A DNA stretch of 64,000 bases from Trebouxia sp. TZW2008 (taxonomy: Eukaryota; Chlorophyta; Trebouxiophyceae; Trebouxiales; Trebouxiaceae), in NCBI GenBank assembly GCA_002118135.1, contig BDIU01000110.1, positions 186,001 through 250,000 of the forward strand, in the 5' to 3' direction. Shown here piece by piece: positions 23,701-34,500 of the stretch (positions are counted from its first letter, which is position 1; the number at the start of each line of letters is the position of its first letter). The notes below the pieces were generated by a model, which was given only the letters and a program-made list of their open reading frames with translations, had not been told where the DNA came from and ran no database searches. The translations under genes were made by a program, and so were the position numbers.

Positions 23701-26347
23701 ACAAATCAATCAATTGCAGCAGCAGCTCTGCAGCCTGTGTTCCAAGACCTTAAGCCATTTGGCAGACAGAGCTATGCACAACGAGCCCAGCTCTGCAAGC
23801 ACCCAACAGCAAAAGTGAAGGTCGCTTCCAGGCTGTGTGTTTATTGTGACCAGTCAACAGGGACCAACATGAGCCAGTCAAGCGCAGCTACAAGCTGTAG
23901 GAAATGTGAAGTACTTCTGACAGCTGGAAACCGCCTGCAATTGCGCTCTAAATACCACAGGAGAGGCTCATTGCAGCAGGATTGCCGTGCGCGGCAGAAG
24001 GCCCAAGCCTGTAGTTGCTTTAAATGTGCAGTCTGCGGGTCTCCTGAATTGTGCAGATCAGGCTCCTATGCCAGGCAAAGAATGCGCAAACAAAGCATCC
24101 AGCACAGTCGAGCAGTGCGTTCAAGTCAGCTCTAGGCCGTGAGCGGCTGTCTGAGATTTGCAAGGACCTGTCATGTCTCAGTTGCCGAGCATGACTTGAC
24201 CCTTCTTTGTCGTCATCATCCTTGTTGTCTCAGCTCAGCAGGGCTTGAGCTGCTGATGTGTGATTTGCCCATCACACAGTGTTGCAGTTTGTTACAGAAC
24301 TTGATCTTGCCATCAGGTCATACAAGACAGCTATGCTGTCGCAAAACACAGTGTGCAGAGTCCTAGATCGTACATATGACAATCGTGTGCATTAGTATCT
24401 GATGGCGCTTAGCAACACCCTTCTGGACTGTTTCAGCTGGTCAAACAAAGCTGCCTGTCTTTCGCTAGCAGCAGACATCTTGGATGCCTGTCACCATTGA
24501 ATGCAGACTGCAACGCACGCTGTTCCCTTGCTCAAGTGCAAATTTGCCACGACAGGTGGCCAAGATCGAGCAGTACAAAGTGATGTTGGCTCAGGTCACA
24601 AAGGACAATGACTTGCAACTGCAGCAGCTGTGTTGCCTTGCTCAAATGCAACATTGCCATAACAGGTGGCCAAGATCGAGCAGGACAAGGTGATGCTGGC
24701 TCAGGTCACTAGAGACAATGACTTGCGACTGCAGCAGAAGGCTTCAGCAGCACAGCAAGCCAAGCTTGAGGAACAAAGGCAAGGGCTGCTCTTCCTCCCT
24801 GGCTTGCAGCGTTATCCTGCATTGGGACAGAAGCAAAGTGACATTGAGAGCTCAGCATCCCTCAGATGTTATACCACTCTGCAGGCTCCATGTTCATAGT
24901 TACAACGCTGATTGATGCCATGAATCTGCCTTGTTCAATACATAGGCAGCACACGCAACATTTTAGTGCTGCTGTGAAACATATGTGCATTCTGTGCACC
25001 TGACTTGACAAATCCACCCCTGGACAAGTATCAGGCAATCAATTGTTGTGCCAAAAAAACTGTTGCAACAACCTTTTCAAGGCATGTTGTTGCTGAGTTG
25101 GCATGACAGGGTGCGTGTTCATATGCAGACTGAATGCTGAGTACCAAAAGGAGCAAGATAGGCAGGAACAAAAGCGGCTGGATGATGTGAAAGCCAGAGA
25201 AGCAAAGTCTCGCAAAGCCTTTGAGGTGAGTCCATCTGTGACAACAGACAATTTAGCACTTCAAGTCAGTATAATCTGCAACAGATGTTCATCATGGCTG
25301 TTGCTGCTGGATCTTGTAGCGCATGATCAAGCATCTGCAAACTTGCTTTCTGCAGTCTCTGTGGCTTTTGCACTCCAGCAATAGCTTTGTATTGGGGCAT
25401 ATGATATAGAGTGCCCTCCAGTGCCTTGTTGACGGCCGATGTTGACTACAGCAACCCACACTGCAACCCATGTGCTGTTGCCTGATTTGGTGTTTGATAG
25501 GTGACTTCATCAATGTTGATAGACAGCTTGACACCTGTGAGTGGTCACATTGCATATGGAAATGTACTGTAACGTGTGTAGATGACCCCCTTTTCTGGCA
25601 TCTATGATAGATAGCAGCCTCAATTCTGGGATGCATTGTGTGCAGATGGCAGGCGGAAACGCCTTGTCTCGGCGTCTGTCAGAGATAGCAGCCTCAGATG
25701 AGGCCAAAGCCATCAAGATGCAAGCTGACTTTGAGGCCCAGCAGGTGGCTGCGCTGCAAAAGAAGAAGAGAAATCAGCAGCATCAGCAGCAGCAGATTTT
25801 GCACACACGGCAGCAGCAGGTGAGCACCACACTTGTTCTTATGGCAAGGAAAGCAAGTTGCCCTGTCAGAAATATCAGCCTCACTGTCTGCGACCTTTTG
25901 CTCCACTGTTGACTTGGCAAAGCATGAGGTACAGCCCCTGCTCTCTTTCAGCGCGCCCATGCTCACACCAATGCATGCTGCTGTGCGAGACCTTCAGGCT
26001 GTACCAAGGTGTACATGCTTTCGTCCTGCGTGACAGAACTTGGCAAAGCAGACTTTGGCTATTTGATGACACAGGTGCAAGAGCGCAAGCAGAGAGAGGA
26101 AGAACAGAGGGCTGCTGATAGGAAGCTGGCAGAGCAAATGAATCAGCAAAAGAAGCAGTATGATGAGGAAATCAAGGCAAACAAGGCAGCTTCAAAGCTG
26201 CAGAAAAAGTCACTGCTGAAGGAGCTTGAGCAAGGCGTGAAGGCTGAAGCAAAGCAGAGGTTTGAGGAGCAGAGAGGCATGATCGATCAGAGGGACACAT
26301 GGGTACACAAGTCGATACTTGAGGGCAAAGCCACTGCTTTTGTCTGA
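20770..26347 (+). CDS. Coiled-coil protein rich in Gln, Lys, Glu and Ala; function unknown, 9 exons
   Basis: Model: exons 20770-20814, 20916-21080, 21262-21369, 22238-22486, 22840-22950, 24666-24778, 25129-25225, 25646-25819, 26075-26347; 1335 nt, 444 aa, phases consistent. Residues 1-70 look globular; 71-106 form a Ser/Pro linker. From 107 to the end the chain is almost entirely charged coiled coil, for example AREAEQAKQQAQSKQ, ERRRLAEEERQAAAER and RKQREEEQRAADRKLAEQMN. It ends in DTWVHKSILEGKATAFV. No catalytic motif is seen. A cytoskeletal, basal-body or flagellar role would fit such a protein but is only a guess. The intron after exon 6 has a GC donor (GCAAGG), needed to keep frame. The 1.7-kb intron between exons 5 and 6 could hide another exon. 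The start is the first ATG with a splice-compatible frame. Confidence 0.7.
24556..24660 (+). repeat. Duplicate of coiled-coil gene exon 6 start with upstream intron
   Basis: GTGGCCAAGATCGAGCAGTA and GACAATGACTTGCAACTGCA repeat the true exon's GTGGCCAAGATCGAGCAGGA and GACAATGACTTGCGACTGCA about 110 bp further on. The upstream flank (TTGCTCAAGTGCAAATTTGC against TTGCTCAAATGCAACATTGC) is duplicated too. The copy stays open for 28 codons but has no donor, so exon 6 proper begins at 24666. Confidence 0.85.
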
Positions 26348-26952
26348 CTCTCTGCACTGACTTGCAAGTCGCATGTCTGATATTCAGCTGGTGTTTGATG
26401 TTGATGCAGCAAAAGACAACATTGTTGCAGTATGCATATCATGTGGCACAACAATTGGCAATTGCAGGTGACGTGGCAGAAATCGTTCTGTGTAATGCCC
26501 TTACTATGCTGCTGTTTAGGCAACATGCTGACATCCAGAGCGATTCGCTTCTTGCACATTTTGTCACCATGCGCCTCATTCGTTGTGTCATAGAGGAGAG
26601 AGGGGTTTGCAAAATCAGGCCAGCCTGGTTAGGCTACTCAGTTGTGCTGAGGCAGCATGTACTCTCAAAAATGTAGGACTGAGACATTGTGACAAGCGCT
26701 GCAAGATGAAAACCTTTGAAAGCGTTGGTTCCGGAGCCGTTTACCGGCCACGACTTGGCCTCACAAATCGGCTGCAGCGAAATATTCTGCTAACATCCGT
26801 CTACAAGCGTCATCATCGACTTGTACTGTTGCTGCGTGTGAATCAGGCGAACGATCTTGACGTTGGCTGACTTTGCCAGGACTGCCAAGTCACCTGTTAT
26901 TATAGACTGAACAAACCACAATACCTTCGTGCCGCGCTGACGGCTTATTGTC
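26348..26952. other. Intergenic region between coiled-coil and ABCF genes
   Basis: About 600 bp between two plus-strand genes. The first half should be 3' UTR of the upstream gene (TGTAA at about 26491). The second half, richer in CG dinucleotides, should be the promoter and 5' UTR of the ABCF gene. No coding exon is recognised. Confidence 0.4.
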
Positions 26953-28497
26953 ATGGCGATCTGTCCTCACACATGTCCAACAGGATCCTCCACGCTGCTG
27001 AGTAGACAATCGATTCCTCAGCGTTTTCGCTCAAACAACACTGGTTACAGACAGCAGTTGCATTCCAGACCAACCGCTCAGTCGCTCGATAGCTTTGGGA
27101 GGAAGAGGGCGTCCATCAGCCATCGCGGGTTGATTGCACAGGCGCAGCGCCCCTGCATCTCGTGCGCAGCTGCTACGGCAGAGGCTCCTGAAAGCACTGT
27201 AAAGCTTGAAAGCGTACCAAGAGGGGAGACAGACGGTGCCAACCTGGTCTTGGAGAATGTGACAATACAGGCTGGACATCGTGATCTTCTTCAGGTCAGA
27301 CTGGATGCGTCTACTATGTTGGTGTTGTGTTGATATTGTGGCATTGCTGGCAAGTTCAGTTGCTCATAGCTTTTGCTGCATGCATTGCAAACAGTATTGG
27401 CAACCTGCACAGTGGTGGCGGCTTCTTCAGGTGCATGAGCTGCAACCATCGTTGCAGCAAAAGCGCCAAACTCAGCATTGCTCTGCTGTGACTCAGGATG
27501 TCTCATGGCGCCTCATGCCAGGCAAAAGAGTTGGATTGGTTGGCGCAAACGGCTGCGGCAAGTCTACACTTCTGAAGTGCCTTTCAGGCCACAGGTTGGT
27601 AGACAAGGGCACATTGACTGTCGACAAACAAGTTGAGTTGGGCTACTTGGAGCAGACTGCCGTCTCTGGATCAGAAAGGACTGTTTGGGAAGAGGTCAGG
27701 TCCCGTATGACTCAGCTGATTGAAGCTGAAGCAGCCATTGCTGCTGCATCTGATTCCTTGCAAACTGCAGGTATGATCATCAGACACTGCCTCATGATAC
27801 ACTGATGCATTTTGTTGCTTTTGCTCTTGCCAAGTAAAACATGCTGTCATTAGGGCTCTGGCATCAATGATCACATAGCAACATTGCACAAAGTTGACAT
27901 GATATCTGACTTCATCTGAAGGATCGTGTATGTAGTGCTGAGGTGTCAAAGCATGTGTTGAATTGTACAGCGGCTCAGTCATGCACTCAGTGGCCATGTA
28001 TGTGATGCTCTTTCAAGCAACAACCCTGCACAATAGGCTACGCCACAACTACTGCAGATCACTGTGTCATATACACATGCAACTTGACTCAATTGCCAAT
28101 CTCAAGTCTTCAACTGCCCATCAAAGAAAATTTGCAAGCCATACTTTGAAGTTTGATATGGACATGCTTGTCATTTTAGCTGGTCACACCTTCCTCTGTC
28201 CTCATCAGCTTTGTCCAAATCTAAAGAGCCCTGCCAAGGGACATGAGTACAAGATCCGCTATAACTCAGGCATAGTGTGCTGATGCCGCTTCTTTTGGCT
28301 CAGGTAAAAAAAGCCATGCAGCAGCTCTACAGAGGGCCATGGATCAGTTTGAGGCAGCAGGCGGGTACGACGCTGACAAACGCATCGCCATTGTGCTGAC
28401 TGGCTTGGGCTTCAAGCAGGAGCAGTGGAACAAGACCTGCAATGAGTTCAGTGGAGGATGGCAGGCATGTTCTGCCCTTCTGCCCTTCTTGCTGCTG

Positions 28498-28554
<57 letters not shown>

Positions 28555-31500
28555 GATTACTGTGGTCATTCTTGTGCAGTCTTATTGCATGATGGTTGAC
28601 AGAGTGATGGAGCATGCAGATGCACATTGCTTTGTCCTGGCAGCAGCTGGGCCTGGCAGAGCAGGCTGCCTGTTCCCTCTGCGACTTGATGTCACTGCAC
28701 ATAAACTGCAACATACTCTGTGCCAGTTTGTGATTGCTGATTCAATCGTGGATGCATGCAGATGCGCATTGCCTTGGCTCGGTTGCTGCTGGGCCCCGCA
28801 GGGCAGGCTGCCAGCAGTGGGGGCCAGGGGGGGCTGCTGCTGCTGGATGAGCCCACCAATCACCTTGACCAGTACGCTCTCAACCCTGGCTTCTTGCAAA
28901 CGACGGCAGTCTGTCTTCTGAAGCAAACAAAGGCAGTCTATCTTCTCACTAAGAAAGGAAACTGCAAGAAGTGTGTGGTCTGTTGTCTTGGCTACATGTT
29001 CTGTTGCCAGCTGTAAGGGGAAGGGGTGTTGCTGGTCCTTGTTGAGCCCACTAATCACCCTGACCAGTATGCTCCAAACCTGATGTTGTGCCTTCTGTTG
29101 TATCATACTGGCTGAATGGCTCACTTGTATGTGTTGTCTTTGTGTGATTGAGTCTGCCAGCAGTAAGCGAAAGGGGTGTTGCTGCTCCTTGTTGAGCCCA
29201 CTAATCACCTTGACCAGTATGCTCCAGACCTGGTGTTGTGTCCTCGGATACATCATGTTGGCTGAATGGCTCATGGATTCTTTTTGCTTTGTGCGCTCAA
29301 GTCTGCCAGCAGTAAGGGAAAGGGATGTTGCAGCTCCTTGTTGAGCCCACTAATCACCTTGACCAGTATGCTCGAAGTTACTGCTTCACTTCTTGTCACA
29401 ACCTCTCAGCAACAGAGTTTCCATGTGGCACAGTAATAATGTGCTGCTGCAGTCTGCAGCAAACACTGAGACATGCGTCCATATGCTTGAGTGCCTTGAT
29501 GTATAGGGCATTCAAGCTGCAAGTCAAGCAGACTCGTGAAAGCCTGAAGTCTTAACCTGTTTCTGACAGCTGTTGTGGCGGCCAAGTGCCCATGCTAGAT
29601 TTGATGCAAACTTTCTGCGAGTCCATATGACGGGTCTTGTGTCTACACATCAGCCAGCCTTGAAGCGCAGCTACAACAACTTTCCAATGCTCTTGCGGAG
29701 AAAGTTCAAAGAAGTGTCAAATTTGACATGGGCCACCCGCCCGCTCTAATGCGTGCACAGTTGCTCAGTGTTTAGTCAGCAGATGACCAGTAATCTTATA
29801 CATAATCAGTGGCTTTGCGCAAGGCAACATCCACTCCTGACCAGAAGATGTTGGTCTATGCAGTGCAGAGAATGCAATACATCTGAGATGTTGATCTCAT
29901 AAAATATGCCTGTGCAGTGCAGATTGTGCAGTGCAGCATTCTGTTCTGCTCTCTGTCTGTGCAGTGCAGCATGCAAGTGGCTTGGTTCAGCCCTATGCAA
30001 CTCCTCAGGCGGAGTAATCATTCTCTTGCGTGACGAAGACCTGCTTCAAGATGCCTGTGACCAGATACTCAAATTCTGATCACATGGTTTCTGTTTGTGC
30101 AGTGCGGCGTGCAAGTGGCTGGGGTCATTCCTTCGCAACTCCTCAGGTGGAGTCATCATTGTGTCCCATGACAAAGACCTCCTTCAAGATGCATGTGACC
30201 AGATTGTTGAAGTACGTGGGCGTCAACTACACCTTTACGCTGGGGATTACAACCTGTTCCTGGAGCAGCGCGAGCTCCGAAGCCAACAGGCTGCATCCAT
30301 GGCACTGACACAGGTGGACTTCATTTGTGCCTTGTCCCTCCTGAGTGAATTGATAATGACAATGGATTACAGATTCTAGCTTGCATTGCTAGGTTTGTAC
30401 GGGACAAGTCCTGTCTCGCTAGGCTTGTCTTGCGCATCAGTGTCGTCTTTGTGCATAATTGCAGTCTGTCTCTGACACAGCTTACGCCAGCAGCAAATTG
30501 TGCACAAGGTCTTGTCTGCCTTGTATCTCCTATTTGAATGGTTCGAACAGCTTGTGACAGACTTGAATGGCAAAAGTAGGTCGCGCCTGTTTATGCCTAG
30601 TTGCTGGCTTGCAAAGCCTGCCCAGCAAGCGCGCTTACTTGCTTTATTTACTGCCTCCCTCTCTCAAATACTACTCGCTCACCCACTCACTTACTCATTG
30701 ACTCGGATTACAGGGGAAGAAGATTGCACAGCTGGAAGATTTCGTTGCTAGATTTGGCGCTGGCACAAAAGCGTCACAGGCTCAGTCGAGGGCTAAGCAA
30801 TTGGAGAAGATGAAGAGCAGTATTTCAGTTGCACCTGCCCCTGCCTCAGGGGCTGGCCCTGGGGACGCCAAAAAAGTGAGTGCAGTGCAATTTCGAAACC
30901 ATCCCATTATGCAATTACTATGCTTGTCGGTAATGCCTTCCTTTTGGATTTTGCATAGACATCGTCAGATGCAGCTGACCTGCATGCTGTGTGACCACAT
31001 CTTAGTTTGCAAGGACCATAGTTTTGCAAGTCAGCGTCTTCCCCCTTCATAGCGACTGCTTTGGTCACCAAAACGATTCTCCTTACACCAGTTTGCCTTA
31101 ATCAGAAATCCTGCTGCAGTCAAAATGCAGTGATTGGTTCCCACTTGCCTTGTTCCTGCGTCAAGAGTGCCCTAGTATTGAGTGTCCCCAGAAAAGGAAA
31201 TTACTGTACGACAGAGTCAAAGAGCACTATAAACAAAATTATCACTTTCCAAAGACCATTTTTGGAATGGTGCAGGTGAGGCTATACCTGCCAAAGGCTC
31301 CGGCGTGTGACCAGCTTGTCCTCAGGATGGAGGTTAGCCTCTTCTTCTCTTACTGCACTGCTCAAGCTGCATTTGCTTGCTGTTGGGGAAAGTCGCTTGC
31401 TTGCTGCCAGACCTGCAAGGACAAGTGCTTGCTGCTACAGCTGCTGTCATGAGTCAGATGGTTCTTCGCTGCTGAGCTGACCTGATCAATAATGCACTGT

Positions 31501-34500
31501 TGCTGGCATGATTAAGTTGCTGCAACCCTTTGCTGTAAGGGTGACACTTGCTTGCTTGCTGTAAGACCTGCTGTCATCATACAGACAGCTGCTTGCTGCT
31601 GAACTGCCTTGGTTAGACAATGCACTGTTGCTTGGATGATAAACTTGCTGCACCTCTGTGTTGCTCTAGTGACACTTGCTTGCTTGCTGTAAGACCTGCT
31701 GTCATGATACAGACAGCTGCTTGCTGCTGAATTGCCTTGCGTCGACAATGCACTGTTGCTTGCTTGACAAACTTGCGGCATTCCCTTGCTATCAGAGAGA
31801 CACACTTGCTTGCTGCAACACCTGCTGTCAGCATACAGATGGTTGCTTGAGCTGAAGTCAGCGCATCAGAGTTGCACAAACCGTCAATGGATCAAGCGGT
31901 GGATGCATTGACGTTGACTGCACGCATGCTCAACTACTTATTCAAATGGTTTTGATGGTGCACAAGGCTAAAACATTGAATTTGCTGTTGCAGAAAGCGT
32001 CAGTGGGGTGGGGGGCCCCAGGACAGGGTAAGGAGCCCCTGTTGCAGGGGGTTGATTTCATGGTGTCAAGAGGCCATCGTATCCTGGTGCTAGGAGCAAA
32101 TGGGGCAGGCAAAACAACCCTCCTCAAAGTTCTGGCAGGTCAGTCCTGCCCTTATGTCACAGCTAGTTGCCTTTTTGCCTGATACATACTTAGCTATCAT
32201 GCTAACTTTGCCTAGTATAGTGCTTCACTGTTTCCACCCTTGCAGACTGACAAATGTGTTCTCTACAGGGTTGTAGTCAAGGTGTACAGCTGCTTTATGT
32301 TTGACAGTCAACAGCGGCTGTCAACAGTCCTGTGTATCAATCTGCTTGCTGGTGTCATGTTTGCTCACCAGTAATTTAAGGTTGTTGGAGTGTGAGCAGG
32401 TAAATTTATTTGACAGCGTTGACGCCTCGGGGTAGGCATAGCCTCACTACTGCCATGTGCATCAAGATTTCCGGGCATGCTTGACGCATTTCCTGCACAG
32501 TCATTATCTGGGAGTGTTCATTTGTGAGGGCAAATGTCACTTACTTCATGAATTATGTGCTCGTGAGAGTCTGGTCTGTGTAAGTTACCGATAAACGCCC
32601 GTCTACTGTTTTGCAGGTTCTGTGAAGACTTGGGCAGGCAAGAGGAAGCTAGGGGAGAATGTCAAGATATCTGTCTTCTCTCAAGATCTGGCCCAAGTAA
32701 GTTGGTTCCTGCATCATTGAACACTTGTAAGGCACAATATGAATGTTGCAGCAACACAGGAACTTAAGTGTTCAAGACTGTTGCATTGCTGTGGCTCTGG
32801 CTCTTGATGGCAGACATCATTTTGTCCTTCCAGAATTGTTTTCAGTCTTGACTCTAGACATTCATTGTCTGCCCTTCAAAGATGGCATGCAATGTCTCTC
32901 TACCCAATATCAGCTGTGCTTGTGTAACTTTTTGCTGTTGGTTCTCAGGATGTGTCAATAGATCAGGGAGCTTTGTATTCTGTACTAGGGTAGGCTAGAA
33001 AAGGCGCATCATCTCCTGTGTTTTGCCAGCTGCAAATTGGATTCCAGGCCCTAAGCTGCTTGTGCTGAAGTGTTTTGCTTTTGGTTCTCAGGATTTGCCA
33101 ATGGACCAGCGAGCTTTGGACTATGTTCTGGAGAAGGCTAGGGAAGATGATATCTTTACCACAGAAGAGCAGGGGCGCAAGTCTCTGGGAGCCCTAGGGC
33201 TGACTGGTGAAATGGTCAAGGCCAGAATAGGTATGTGCCTTCAGCTTTTTCAGCAAGACTAAGATAGGCAGGTGCCCCTATCAACAGAACTTGCCATCAG
33301 TCATCAGACACTTGAACTCGTTTACTCCGACCAAACTGTACTTTTTAGTTTAAAAGTGCACGCAATGTGCTCTTGTATGACTTTATTCTGTTTTCTCTGC
33401 AATGTTGATATTTGATGCAGGCTTGTTTTGGCAGTTGCAAATGGTCTCTAGCAGACGCTCAGCTTACTTGAGTGGGGGCAGGAAGGCCCAAGGCTTCTGG
33501 CAGCCTTCTATTGGATTTCACCCATGCTTTGCGCTATAGCAGGTTTCATTCCAATGAATCCCACCTGCAGCCATATCTTGGTTGACTGATGCCGACACAC
33601 CTTTCATAACGGCAAACAAACACGATCTCGAGCAATGTTCTAGGTGACTTGAGTGGAGGTGAAAAGGCCAGAGAGGGGCTAGCAGCCTTTGCATTAGTGC
33701 CCTGCAGCCTGCTGCTACTGAATTAAGCTAGCAACCACTCATGACTTGCCACATGTTAGTAGACAAGCTGCAAATGACTGTGTTTCAGGTGACTTGAGTG
33801 GTGGTGAGAAGGCCAGAGTGGCGTTGGCAGCCTTTGCACTGGTTCCCTGCAACCTGCTACTCTTGGACGAGGCCAGCAATCACCTGGATGCTGCAACAAT
33901 CAACGCCCTCACCCTAGCACTGCAGGCAAGTCACTCTCCCTGGGCGCTATCACTGTTACTGTCACCGCCATCATCATCACTATCACTGTCACTCTTGCCT
34001 TGCAAGCACCTCACGGCCATTGCTGCTGCCACATTCATTGTCACTGTCACTTTCACTGAGAATTTTGTAAGCTCACTGGTCTTGTCAAATTACAACTCAC
34101 CAGGCGCCATTGTGCCCTTCACATTGTGCATGACTGTGTTATGAAGCAGCTATAGCGTTTGAATTGTCTGCTGTGCAAGCAGGTGTTTGACATTACCATT
34201 GTGTTCTTCAACCACGCTTGGAATGCAGAACTGCTATGTCTCATGTTGTGCTTGCTGTGCAAGCATAATTTTGGGGCTGCCACTCAGACCTATATCACAG
34301 CACAGCTACGGACCTCATGTCTTGTTGGCTCGCAGTTGTTTTGTTATGCATGCAGGTGTTTGAGGGTGCCATCGTGGCAATCACTCACAACAAAGCCTTT
34401 GCTGAGAGCTTGCTTGCCACTCACGTGCTCAGAGTTGAGGTGAGTTCAGCACATTTCGCTGCTTTGTGCTGTGTCAACTTGACCTCAGGATCCACTGCAT

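Noticed and set aside
24556..24660. First copy of coiled-coil exon 6 as an extra coding exon
   Set aside because: It has an acceptor and an open frame but no GT or GC donor at its end; the second copy joins the next exon in phase.
29970..30068. Alternative switch-histidine exon in the ABCF gene
   Set aside because: The histidine codon is lost and no donor follows; the copy at 30103 carries the intact motif and fits the phase.
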